Assembly: GCA_002390525.1 (NCBI GenBank)
Contig: DGPR01000049.1
Span: 95,776-105,175, forward strand
From: Cellvibrionales bacterium UBA4435
GTDB taxonomy: Bacteria > Pseudomonadota > Gammaproteobacteria > Pseudomonadales > Porticoccaceae
Direction: 5' to 3'
DNA length: 9,400 nucleotides
In this document: one piece after another, positions 1 to 6,811 of the stretch
How the letters are laid out: each line of letters opens with the position of its first letter
Position numbering within the stretch: position 1 is the first letter of the stretch
Notes under the pieces: generated by a model
The model's database searches: none
What the model saw: only the letters and a program-made list of their open reading frames with translations
Told to the model about the DNA's origin: nothing
Translations under genes and position numbers: made by a program

Positions 1-39
1 CAAAATAAGCTCGATTCAAGCTTGATGGATTTTCTTTAA
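1..39 (+). CDS. kdsC: 3' end of kdsC, Kdo-8-phosphate phosphatase (partial)
   Basis: Frame 1 reads twelve codons, QNKLDSSLMDFL, and a TAA at 37-39. This resembles the end of E. coli KdsC as I remember it (AQGKLDEAKG...), with the Q-x-KLD core aligned. kdsC is the usual gene directly upstream of lptC. KdsC is a cytoplasmic HAD-family phosphatase that removes phosphate from Kdo-8-phosphate, the last step before Kdo is activated for the LPS inner core. Only the tail is visible, so the call rests on this short match plus gene order. A 46-bp gap separates it from lptC. Confidence 0.7.
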   Translation, partial: QNKLDSSLMDFL

Positions 40-85
40 AGGTTTAACTTATTAATTTACTTTACTTAAACTTAATTTATCTACT

Positions 86-658
86 ATGCGTAATTTTCTT
101 CTAACAATCATGCTTTTAGGTTTTGCGGGAGGTTTTCTGTTATTTATGCTTGGGCAGCCTGAAGTTTTTAGAAAAAAAACTGACTATAATCAAACCACTA
201 TTGATTATCAATTTGATAGCTATATGATAAATATTACTTTGTTAGAGTTTCATAAAAGCGGGAGATTAGCTTCAAAGTTAGATGCAATAAATACTAAACG
301 CTTTAAATCAACTAGCAGGCTCGAATTTGAAAAACCGAAGCTCAAATATTATGCATCAGATGAATCAACTAAACCTTGGCAACTTAAGGCTGATAAGGGC
401 GCGAGTATAAATAATGGTGAAAGTGCAATATTTACTGACAACGTTTACGCATGGAAGGATATTAAGGATGGTAAGAAAAATAAAATCATTACAGAGAAAT
501 TGATTTTGCATCCTAATAAACAGACTGTTGAAACTGATGTTAAAATCAGAATGATTAGCCCAAACGGAGAATCAATAGGCGTTGGTATGAGGGGAAATCT
601 AGATACTGAAATATTCGAACTTTTATCAGAAGTCCAAGGGGTATACCGTGGGCAGTAA
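86..658 (+). CDS. lptC: LptC, inner-membrane LPS export bitopic protein
   Basis: LptC is part of the LptB2FGC complex. Its periplasmic beta-jellyroll takes LPS from LptF/G and hands it to LptA. The 190-residue product has the family's usual length. Residues about 4-22 form a single hydrophobic membrane anchor after a short basic N-terminus, and the rest is the polar periplasmic domain. The C-terminal stretch around residues 166-187 (GVGMRGNLDTEIFELL, then V..VY) resembles the conserved LptC end. The only in-frame ATG before the anchor is at 86, and an in-frame TAA at 53-55 limits any extension. No clear Shine-Dalgarno sequence precedes it. Its 3' end overlaps lptA by 11 bp. LptC is poorly conserved in sequence, so the identification leans on topology, length and position between kdsC and lptA. 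Confidence 0.92.
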   Translation: MRNFLLTIMLLGFAGGFLLFMLGQPEVFRKKTDYNQTTIDYQFDSYMINITLLEFHKSGRLASKLDAINTKRFKSTSRLEFEKPKLKYYASDESTKPWQLKADKGASINNGESAIFTDNVYAWKDIKDGKKNKIITEKLILHPNKQTVETDVKIRMISPNGESIGVGMRGNLDTEIFELLSEVQGVYRGQ

Positions 659-1139
659 GTTATCGGTATTCGCCTCTTTAATTTTTTGGTGTCTTAACCT
701 TAATGCACTTCCAGACGACAGAAAGTCGCCTATCAAAGTAGTTTCTGACCGTGCAGAACAAAACGAAAAAGATGGTACTGCTATTTATCAAGGGTCAGTC
801 ATTGTTCGACAGGGAAGCATAATAATTCATGCAGACAAGGTTACAATAGTAACTGACATAGAAGATGGTGATAGCATTGTATGCGAAGGTAATCCAGCTA
901 AATACCAGCAAATTATTAATACTGCAGACGGGCTTGTTTTAGCCAGTGCTAATACTATTCGATATTTTTTAAAAAAAGAAAGAATTGGATTAATTCAGGA
1001 TGCTAGCCTTGAACAAAACGGTACTACAATAACTGGAGATAAAATTGACTATGATCTGAAATCAGAGATCGTAAAAGCTTCCTCTTCAGAGAATACAAAA
1101 CAACGTATAGAGATGGTCATTCCACCCACTAGAGAGTAA
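648..1139 (+). CDS. lptA: LptA, periplasmic LPS transport bridge protein
   Basis: LptA is the periplasmic protein that polymerises as a beta-jellyroll bridge between LptC and the outer-membrane LptD, carrying LPS across the periplasm. The 163-residue product starts with a signal peptide (hydrophobic residues about 5-19, likely cut after the Ala at 20). An OstA/LptA domain follows: SDRAEQNEKDGTAIYQGSV at 33-51, then a xADKV motif at 62-65 and a GDKIDY motif at 130-135, both conserved in E. coli LptA. The start is GTG at 648, chosen because AAGGGG at 636-641 sits 6 bp upstream and because it gives a complete signal peptide. It overlaps the end of lptC by 11 bp, suggesting translational coupling. 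Confidence 0.93.
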   Translation: MGSKLSVFASLIFWCLNLNALPDDRKSPIKVVSDRAEQNEKDGTAIYQGSVIVRQGSIIIHADKVTIVTDIEDGDSIVCEGNPAKYQQIINTADGLVLASANTIRYFLKKERIGLIQDASLEQNGTTITGDKIDYDLKSEIVKASSSENTKQRIEMVIPPTRE

Positions 1140-1150
1140 GGTAACTTTTT

Positions 1151-1876
1151 ATGGCGGTACTCAGGGCTCAAAATCTTTCTAAAAGCTATAAAAAAAGGCC
1201 TGTCATTCGTGATGTTTCACTCACAGTAGAGAGTGGTGCCATTGTCGGTTTGCTCGGACCAAATGGAGCTGGCAAGACAACTTGCTTTTATATGATAGTT
1301 GGCTTGATAGAACAGGATGGGGGGGAAATATTTATTGATGAGGAAAGCATCACTAATCTTCCAATGCATGGTCGGGCACAAAAAGGTATTGGATACCTTC
1401 CTCAAGAAGCTTCGGTTTTTAGAAAAATGACTGTAGCGGATAATATTTTAGCTATCTTAGAAACACGAGATGATCTTGATGATGATCAACGAAAACTAAG
1501 AACTGAGAACTTATTAAAAGAGTTTCATCTTTCTCATATTCGAGATTCTATAGGTCTCAGTCTTTCTGGGGGCGAGCGCCGAAGAGTGGAAATTGCCAGA
1601 GCTCTGGCTACAGAACCGGACTTCATTCTGCTCGATGAACCTTTTGCTGGAGTGGATCCAATTTCAGTAAATGAAATAAAACAAATTATACGTCAACTTA
1701 AAAGTAAAAATATCGGTGTTTTAATCACTGACCACAATGTTCGCGAAACACTCGATATCTGTGAGCATGCTTACATTGTAGGCGAAGGCAAAGTTATCGC
1801 AGAGGGGGCGGCTTCAGCAATAATAGCCAACCAACAGGTTCGAGATATATATTTAGGCGAAGACTTCGTACTTTAA
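1151..1876 (+). CDS. lptB: LptB, ATPase of the LPS export ABC transporter
   Basis: LptB is the cytoplasmic ATPase dimer that powers LPS extraction by LptFG and LptC. The 241-residue protein is full length. It shows Walker [10 protein letters not shown] (36-44), the Q-loop Gln at 85 (YLPQEASVF), signature [15 protein letters not shown] (138-152), Walker B ILLDEP with catalytic Glu163, the D-loop FAGVDP, and the switch His195 in TDHNVRET. Glu163 and His195 have the same numbers as in E. coli LptB. The signature and the following FAGVDP are typical of LptB rather than of LivF/LivG-type ATPases, and the lptC-lptA context settles the call. The start ATG lies 11 bp after lptA, with AAGG at 1138-1141 upstream. 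lptF and lptG are not in this window, as is usual. Confidence 0.97.
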   Translation: MAVLRAQNLSKSYKKRPVIRDVSLTVESGAIVGLLGPNGAGKTTCFYMIVGLIEQDGGEIFIDEESITNLPMHGRAQKGIGYLPQEASVFRKMTVADNILAILETRDDLDDDQRKLRTENLLKEFHLSHIRDSIGLSLSGGERRRVEIARALATEPDFILLDEPFAGVDPISVNEIKQIIRQLKSKNIGVLITDHNVRETLDICEHAYIVGEGKVIAEGAASAIIANQQVRDIYLGEDFVL

Positions 1877-1944
1877 ATAGGGAATTAAAACTCTTATACA
1901 CTCAAATCTCCAATAACTCAGTCAAACATTCAACTATTAAATTA

Positions 1945-1973
1945 TTCAATGGCACAATATTTGCCTGTATAAT
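1945..1973 (+). promoter_or_regulatory. Possible sigma-70 promoter of rpoN
   Basis: A perfect TATAAT lies at 1968-1973, and 17 bp upstream is TTCAAT (1945-1950), a weak -35 match. The predicted start is about 1980, which would give a nearly leaderless rpoN mRNA. The whole spacer is occupied by the sigma-54 element, so the two holoenzymes could not bind together. In an AT-rich genome a chance TATAAT is common, so confidence is moderate. Confidence 0.4.
1950..1964 (+). promoter_or_regulatory. Sigma-54 (-24/-12) promoter element in front of rpoN
   Basis: TGGCAC at 1950-1955 and TTGC at 1961-1964 are separated by 5 bp, so the invariant GG and GC are exactly 10 bp apart, matching the sigma-54 consensus TGGCAC-N5-TTGC. 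The predicted transcript start is near 1976, only about 7 bases before the rpoN ATG. The element overlaps a sigma-70-like promoter. I see no NtrC-like enhancer in the 1877-1949 stretch. The site could act as a promoter needing an unseen activator, or as a binding site through which sigma-54 holoenzyme limits its own gene. Confidence 0.65.
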
Positions 1974-1982
1974 GATCTTATT

Positions 1983-3377
1983 ATGTTGAAGTCAAAATTA
2001 TCAATCAATATTTCACAAAAGCTGAAAATGACCCCCCAGCTTCAGCAAGCTATAAGTATACTTCAGCTTTCCTCATTGGAATTATCTCAGGAAGTTCAAC
2101 AAAAATTGTACGATAATCCACTTTTAGAACTCGAGGAGGACGAAGAAGACTTGGAAAAAGAATCAACTACAGAAATTTGGGATGAAACATTTATAGATAC
2201 ATTTAAACTCGCAAATAAACTGGATCATTCTCATGAGCCTAAAAATAATAATGGGATTATAGCTGAACATAAAGATTATGAGGCTGTCGATCCAAGCGGT
2301 GGATCCTTAAGTGATTATTTAGTTTCTCAGCTACATTTAGTTACTCTTTCCGATATTGAATTTATAATAGGTATTAGTATAATCGATTCAATTGATAGTA
2401 AGGGTATGCTCATTTCTCCTCTCGAAGATATTCAGGAGAGTATGGGATATTCAGTCACTCTGGAAGAAATTCATGGTGTATTAAATAAAATACAACAATT
2501 TGATCCTCCAGGTGTAGGTGCTATAAATGTATCTGAGTCCTTAGTAATTCAGCTCGACCAACTCCCAAAAAACACAAAGTATGTTGAAATAGCCAAAGAA
2601 CTGGTTTCAAATCATTCAGAATTACTGAGGAAGCATGATAAACCGCAAATAAAAAAAATCACCGGTTATACGCTCTCAGTTATTGAAAAAGTATTATCGC
2701 TATTGAAGACCCTATCTCCTTATCCAGGAAACAATTGGAATAATGATCCGATTGAATATGTAATACCAGATGTCAAAGCTTTTAAACTTAATGGATCCTG
2801 GCATGTGGCATTAAATACCGACGTGTTACCAAAATTAAACATTAATTCTGAGTACGAAAAGTTAATAAAACGCGGTAACCATGGTGAAGACAATGACTTT
2901 ATCAAAAAAAACTTGAATGAAGCTAAATGGCTAATTCAAAGTATAGAGAATAGGAATGAGACTCTGTTAAAGGTTGCTTCATCTATTGTCAAAGAGCAAA
3001 AAGATTTTTTTGAAAAAGGAACGGAAAGTATGAAGTCGATGGTCTTAAAGGACATAGCTGATAAATTGAATCTTCATGAATCTACTGTATCTCGTATAAC
3101 TTCTCAAAAATATATTTCGACCCCACTAGGGGTATTCGAACTCAAATATTTTTTTTCTAGTAACATTAAAACAACTAATGGAGAGGAGTTTTCATCTATA
3201 GCAATTCGCGCTATTCTAAAAAAACTGATCGATGAAGAATCTGCAACACGCCCTTTGAGTGATAGCAAGCTAGGATTCTTGCTCAATGATATGGGGATAA
3301 ATATTGCGCGTCGTACAGTTGCCAAATATAGGGAGGGTATGGGCATTGTTTCGTCGAGCGAAAGGAAGCATATTTAA
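1983..3377 (+). CDS. rpoN: RNA polymerase sigma-54 factor
   Basis: RpoN directs RNA polymerase to -24/-12 promoters and needs AAA+ activators such as NtrC to open them. The 464-residue protein is slightly shorter than E. coli RpoN (477). Region I spans about 1-50 and contains MTPQLQQAISILQLSSLEL (16-34), the activator-response segment. A short acidic region II follows (about 51-105, with an EEDEEDLEKE run). The core-binding domain contains FDPPGVGA (173-180). A helix-turn-helix lies at about 354-375, and the diagnostic RpoN box ARRTVAKYRE at 442-451 contacts the -24 element. The ATG at 1983 lines up with the E. coli start to within one residue, so it is the real start even though no Shine-Dalgarno sequence is visible. 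The gene sits 106 bp after lptB and 40 bp before hpf. Confidence 0.98.
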   Translation: MLKSKLSINISQKLKMTPQLQQAISILQLSSLELSQEVQQKLYDNPLLELEEDEEDLEKESTTEIWDETFIDTFKLANKLDHSHEPKNNNGIIAEHKDYEAVDPSGGSLSDYLVSQLHLVTLSDIEFIIGISIIDSIDSKGMLISPLEDIQESMGYSVTLEEIHGVLNKIQQFDPPGVGAINVSESLVIQLDQLPKNTKYVEIAKELVSNHSELLRKHDKPQIKKITGYTLSVIEKVLSLLKTLSPYPGNNWNNDPIEYVIPDVKAFKLNGSWHVALNTDVLPKLNINSEYEKLIKRGNHGEDNDFIKKNLNEAKWLIQSIENRNETLLKVASSIVKEQKDFFEKGTESMKSMVLKDIADKLNLHESTVSRITSQKYISTPLGVFELKYFFSSNIKTTNGEEFSSIAIRAILKKLIDEESATRPLSDSKLGFLLNDMGINIARRTVAKYREGMGIVSSSERKHI

Positions 3378-3417
3378 AATTTACTATTTGTTTAAATAAG
3401 GATAAATGGAGAATCAT

Positions 3418-3705
3418 ATGCAATTAAATATAAGCGGCCACCATTTAGATGTAACAGACCCAATAAAAAGCTATATAACCAATAAGCTAGGAAAATTGGA
3501 ACGTCATTGCGACCATATAAGTACCATTAATGCTATCGTTTCGGTCGATAAGCTGTTGCAAAAAGCGGAGGCTACTATTCATGTAAAAGGAGCAGATATA
3601 TTTGCTGCAGCAGAGCATGAGGACCTTTATGCGGCTATAGATATATTAGAGGATAAGCTCGATCGTCAACTTATCAAATATAAGGAAAAAAACCGTGGAA
3701 GATAA
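3418..3705 (+). CDS. hpf: Ribosome hibernation promoting factor, short form
   Basis: HPF binds the small subunit in the decoding channel and, with RMF where present, drives formation of inactive 100S ribosomes in stationary phase. From the ATG at 3418 the protein has 95 residues, the same length as E. coli HPF, beginning MQLNISGHHLDVTDPI. The conserved EATIHVKGADIFAAAE (51-66) and DLYAAIDILEDKLDRQL (69-85) blocks are present. There is no C-terminal dimerisation domain, so this is the short gammaproteobacterial form. An in-frame ATG at 3406 would add MENH. I prefer 3418 because the family starts there and GGAG at 3408-3411 is 6 bp away, though AAGGA at 3398-3402 could serve the earlier start. 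It lies in the usual place between rpoN and ptsN. Confidence 0.96.
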   Translation: MQLNISGHHLDVTDPIKSYITNKLGKLERHCDHISTINAIVSVDKLLQKAEATIHVKGADIFAAAEHEDLYAAIDILEDKLDRQLIKYKEKNRGR

Positions 3706-3711
3706 TTAAAA

Positions 3712-4179
3712 ATGAAGCTATCAGACTTACTTCCAATTGAGAATATATCCATTAATATTGATGGGAATAGCAAAAAAAAGGTTCTAGAGAATCTTTCAAT
3801 ATATATTTCTGGTTTAGCTGAAGGAGCTAGTTCAGAAAAAATATATCGGAGTCTACAAGCAAGAGAGCGCCTAGGAACAACTGCGATAGGTGACGGCATA
3901 GCAATCCCTCATTGTAGAATTGCTGAATTAAAAGAAATTACTGTAGCCTTTTTTAGGCTAAATAACTCTATAGATTTTGGCTCTGATGATAGAATTTTGG
4001 TTGATTTAATATTTGTCTTAATTGTTCCTGATCAGCAGGATGAGCTTCATTTAAATGCTTTGTCCCTAATTGCAGGTGTGCTTCAAGATAAAAAAAGATG
4101 TATAGCTATTCGTGAAGCTGGATCGAAGCAAGCACTTCACCGGATATTAGCAAATAGTGGTAACTGGAGTGAAAAATGA
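3712..4179 (+). CDS. ptsN: PtsN, nitrogen PTS EIIA protein
   Basis: EIIA-Ntr is the terminal phosphate acceptor of the nitrogen phosphotransferase system (PtsP to PtsO to PtsN). It moves no sugar. In other proteobacteria its phosphorylation state controls potassium uptake and other processes. The 155-residue protein has the PTS EIIA type-2 fold, with phosphorylatable His67 in GDGIAIPHCRI (60-70) and the preceding RERLGTTAIG block (51-60). LIFVLIVPDQQDELHL (about 103-118) is also typical of the family. It begins 6 bp after hpf. GGAAGA at 3697-3702 is a plausible but distant ribosome binding site. Its TGA overlaps the rapZ ATG (ATGA). The upstream kinase PtsP is not in the window. Confidence 0.96.
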   Translation: MKLSDLLPIENISINIDGNSKKKVLENLSIYISGLAEGASSEKIYRSLQARERLGTTAIGDGIAIPHCRIAELKEITVAFFRLNNSIDFGSDDRILVDLIFVLIVPDQQDELHLNALSLIAGVLQDKKRCIAIREAGSKQALHRILANSGNWSEK

Positions 4180-5036
4180 GATTAGTGATTGTTAGTGGGC
4201 GCTCTGGATCTGGTAAGAGTACAGCATTGAAAATGTTGGAAGACGCTGGTTTTTCTTGTATAGATAATCTTCCTGTAAAACTCCTCACAGGTTTATTTGA
4301 GCACGCATCGGGTGCTAAAGAAGGGATAAAGCAAAATAATCTAGCGGTAGGGATAGATGCTAGAAGCCTAACTAATGATTTAATACAATTACCAGAAATT
4401 TTAAATAATCTTAAAAGTTATGGTGTTAGTTATGAAATAGTGTTTCTTGATGCATCTGATGAGGTCCTCATACAGCGCTTTAGTGAAACAAAAAGAAAAC
4501 ATCCATTGAGTTCAATCTGTATAGCAATAAAAGAGGCAATTGAAATAGAGGGCGCTATGTTGGACCCAATATCAACTTTAGCTGACAGAAAAATTGATAC
4601 AAGCAACATGAATCCTCACCAGTTAAGATCTGTTGTCAGAAAACAATTAATTCCTAGTAGTGAAAATAATATGTCAATTTTATTTGAATCTTTTGCATTC
4701 AAGCACGGGGTTCCTATTGACGCAGACTTTGTTTTTGATGTTAGGTGTTTACCAAATCCATATTGGGATGTCAGGTTACGAAAATTTAATGGTAACGAAA
4801 AAGCTATCATCAATTTTTTTAAGGGTGAAAAAGAAGTTTCTAAAATGCTTACATCTATCGCTAATTTTTTACAGATGTGGCTTCCAAGATTTCTAAAAGA
4901 TAATAGAAGCTATGTCACTATTGGTATTGGTTGCACTGGTGGTCATCATCGCTCTGTTTATATAAGCAATATGCTTAAAGAGATATTTATTAAGGATTAT
5001 GCTAACACTCAAACATGGCATAGAGAGCTTAACTAA
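4176..5036 (+). CDS. rapZ: RapZ family nucleotide-binding protein
   Basis: In E. coli, RapZ binds the small RNAs GlmY and GlmZ and brings RNase E to GlmZ, tuning glucosamine-6-phosphate synthase to cell-wall precursor supply. The 286-residue product is full length. It has Walker A GRSGSGKST (8-16), FLDASDEVLIQRFSETKR (90-107), FKHGVPIDADFVFDVRCLPNP (175-195) and the C-terminal IGCTGGHHRSVYI (251-263). The start overlaps the ptsN stop by 4 bp, with GGAG at 4166-4169 placed 6 bp ahead. It ends at HRELN, where E. coli, as I recall it, continues with a basic LEKRKP tail. A Lys just before the conserved HRS is also His here. RNA binding may therefore differ. The family call is secure, but the small-RNA role in this organism is inferred. 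Confidence 0.95.
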   Translation: MRLVIVSGRSGSGKSTALKMLEDAGFSCIDNLPVKLLTGLFEHASGAKEGIKQNNLAVGIDARSLTNDLIQLPEILNNLKSYGVSYEIVFLDASDEVLIQRFSETKRKHPLSSICIAIKEAIEIEGAMLDPISTLADRKIDTSNMNPHQLRSVVRKQLIPSSENNMSILFESFAFKHGVPIDADFVFDVRCLPNPYWDVRLRKFNGNEKAIINFFKGEKEVSKMLTSIANFLQMWLPRFLKDNRSYVTIGIGCTGGHHRSVYISNMLKEIFIKDYANTQTWHRELN

Positions 5037-5058
5037 AACGAAGTATTTTATATTTGAT

Positions 5059-5340
5059 ATGCATAAATCAATACAAACAAAATTAACTATCCTAAATAAA
5101 CTTGGTCTACACGCTCGTGCAGCTGCAAAACTTGCAGCAACAGCAAGCAGATATAGCTCTGTGATTATGGTAGGCACTAAAGCTGGTAAGCTTATAGATG
5201 CTAAAAGCGTCATGTCCCTGTTATTACTAGCAGCAAATAATGGGACAACTCTATATTTTGACATAAAGGGAAGTGATGCGGAAAACGCGTATGAAGCCCT
5301 TAAGAACCTAATAGCTAATAAATTTGATGAAGAAAAGTAA
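5059..5340 (+). CDS. ptsO: PtsO (NPr), HPr-like phosphocarrier of the nitrogen PTS
   Basis: NPr carries phosphate from the PtsP kinase to PtsN. From the ATG at 5059 the protein has 93 residues, the normal HPr length. The active-site motif NKLGLHARAAAKL (13-25) carries the phosphorylated His18. A KSVMSLLLLAA block (49-59) corresponds to the HPr Ser46 region, with Ser50 at that position, and NGTTLYFDIKG (61-71) follows. An in-frame ATG at 4999 would add 20 residues and overlap rapZ by 38 bp. I prefer 5059 because HPr proteins begin a few residues before the first strand, but no good Shine-Dalgarno sequence precedes it, so the start is uncertain. The position after ptsN and rapZ supports NPr rather than sugar-PTS HPr. 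Confidence 0.93.
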   Translation: MHKSIQTKLTILNKLGLHARAAAKLAATASRYSSVIMVGTKAGKLIDAKSVMSLLLLAANNGTTLYFDIKGSDAENAYEALKNLIANKFDEEK

Positions 5341-5446
5341 TAAAAATCTTACTTAAGAACATGCAATCACTACTATAAATTTCTAATACTCATCTATAAA
5401 CTACTAGTCATACATAAGATCAATAAGGTTTATTAGGGACATTCCC
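5341..5446 (+). other. ptsO-mgtE intergenic region
   Basis: This 106-bp AT-rich gap has short AT inverted repeats just after ptsO (AAGTAA at 5335-5340 with TTACTT at 5349-5354) but no U-tract, so I do not call a terminator. A TATAAA at 5374-5379 could be a -10 box, but it lacks a good -35. The gap may hold a separate mgtE promoter; nothing in it proves that. No magnesium riboswitch is recognisable. Confidence 0.35.
5435..5446 (+). promoter_or_regulatory. mgtE ribosome binding site inside a small palindrome
   Basis: AGGGA at 5435-5439 lies 7 bp before the mgtE ATG at 5447 and supports that start. It is part of GGGACATTCCC (5436-5446), a perfect 4-bp inverted repeat with a 3-base centre, so the site could pair with the bases just before the start codon. 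Such a stem is weak and may mean nothing. Confidence 0.5.
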
Positions 5447-6805
5447 ATGCAGGGGTATAATAACCAAGACGCTCAAATGTCACAACTTACTAGAATTCAA
5501 GAATTAATGGATTCTAGTGATGTTCGCTCACTTAGCTATATGCTAAATAATTTAATGCCTGCTGATATCGCTCATCAAATCGAGTCCGCCCCCCCTAAAG
5601 TACGCAGAGTCCTGTGGGGTTTAATTGATAAAGAGCTCGAGGGTTTAGTGATAGGCGAGCTTAGTGAAGAACTGAGTGGTGAAATTCTACAAGAGATGGA
5701 GAGTCATGAGGTCGCGTCCATCACACAAGGTTTAGATCCTGATGATATAGCTGATATTCTTCAACAACTACCTGAAAAATTTATTCCTGAGGTATTACAA
5801 GCAATGCGTGAACAGGATCGATTAAGGGTCGAGAGCGTTCTTAATTTTGCAGAGGATACCGCCGGTGGTTTGATGAATACAGATACAATCACTGTTCGAC
5901 CTGATATAACTTTAGATGTTGTTTTACGCTATCTCCGTCGCCATGAAGAATTACCGAGTATCACTGATAATATATTTGTTGTTGATAGAAAAGATTCTCT
6001 CTTAGGAATTTTGCCTCTTAGTAAGTTACTTACATCTAGCCCGAATATTACAGCTCGAGAAATTATGGTCACCAGAATTGATAGTATTTTTGCAGATATG
6101 GAAGATTCTGAGGTAGCACGATTATTTAAAAAAAATGATTGGGTATCTGCTCCAGTAATAGATCAAAAAAATAAATTACTGGGGCGCATCACAATTGATG
6201 ATGTTGTAGATGTAATAAGTGAAGAAGCAGATCATTCATTATTAAGTTTAGCGGGGTTAAGTGATGAAGAGGGGACATTCACTTCTATTAGTCGTTCTGC
6301 CCCTAGGAGAGCTGTCTGGCTCGGTGTTAACCTGCTAACAGCAATTTTAGCGTCTTCTGTAATTAATATTTTTGAAGATACAATCGAAAAAGTTGTAACA
6401 CTTGCTATTCTGATGCCAATTGTAGCCAGTATGGGTGGAGTTGCAGGTAGTCAAACACTTACAGTCGTGGTCAGAGGAATGGCACTTGGGCAGATTAATA
6501 GAAGTAATTTGAACTGGCTTCTTAGCAAAGAATTCACGGTAGGCGCACTCAACGGAATGGTCTGGGCAATTGTTATGGGTGGCGTTGCGGCCTTATGGTT
6601 TGATGATCTACTCATTGCTATAATTATTAGTGCAGCTATGGCTATAAATCTTATTGTTGCAGCAGTTGCAGGAGCCATACTTCCAGTAATACTGAAATCC
6701 TTCAAGATCGACCCAGCTTTAGCTGGAACTGTTGCATTAACAACAATTACTGATGTGGTAGGATTTTTATCCTTTTTAGGTCTAGCTACTCTATTCTATG
6801 GTTGA
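5447..6805 (+). CDS. mgtE: MgtE family magnesium channel/transporter
   Basis: MgtE is a dimeric inner-membrane Mg2+ channel gated by magnesium binding to its cytoplasmic domains. The 452-residue protein has the full architecture. An alpha-helical MgtE N-domain spans about 20-135, with an acidic PDDIADILQQLPEK segment at 98-111. The hallmark EDTAGGLM follows at 136-143, then two CBS domains (about 148-205 and 208-262). A C-terminal pore domain of about five membrane helices spans 288-452. It contains MGGVAGSQTLTVVVRG (329-344) and TTITDVVGF (432-440), whose Asp436 corresponds to the pore Asp432 of the Thermus protein. The first GGNAG-type Asn is Val, a variant I have seen in gammaproteobacterial MgtE. 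It stands 106 bp after ptsO and 6 bp before darP, with which it is probably cotranscribed. Confidence 0.96.
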   Translation: MQGYNNQDAQMSQLTRIQELMDSSDVRSLSYMLNNLMPADIAHQIESAPPKVRRVLWGLIDKELEGLVIGELSEELSGEILQEMESHEVASITQGLDPDDIADILQQLPEKFIPEVLQAMREQDRLRVESVLNFAEDTAGGLMNTDTITVRPDITLDVVLRYLRRHEELPSITDNIFVVDRKDSLLGILPLSKLLTSSPNITAREIMVTRIDSIFADMEDSEVARLFKKNDWVSAPVIDQKNKLLGRITIDDVVDVISEEADHSLLSLAGLSDEEGTFTSISRSAPRRAVWLGVNLLTAILASSVINIFEDTIEKVVTLAILMPIVASMGGVAGSQTLTVVVRGMALGQINRSNLNWLLSKEFTVGALNGMVWAIVMGGVAALWFDDLLIAIIISAAMAINLIVAAVAGAILPVILKSFKIDPALAGTVALTTITDVVGFLSFLGLATLFYG

Positions 6806-6811
6806 TTATTT

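Noticed and set aside
616..650. GAACTT in the end of lptC as a sigma-E promoter for lptA, as known upstream of lptAB in E. coli
   Set aside because: No acceptable sigma-E -10 element lies about 16 bp downstream, so the match is a lone hexamer.
4893..5264. Minus-strand open frame of 123 codons opposite rapZ and ptsO
   Set aside because: It lies across two well-conserved genes and is a shadow of their coding, with no independent support.
5335..5358. AT-rich inverted repeats after ptsO as a terminator
   Set aside because: The stems are 5-6 bp and almost all A/T with no following T-run, so a stable intrinsic terminator is unlikely.
6427..6480. MgtE with Val in place of Asn in the GGNAG-type pore motif as a broken channel
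   Set aside because: I recall the same GGVAGSQ form in other gammaproteobacterial MgtE proteins, and the pore Asp436 is intact.
6475..6495. TGGCAC at mgtE codons as a second sigma-54 promoter
   Set aside because: The GC at the -12 position is missing at the required 10-bp spacing, and it lies inside a conserved coding block.
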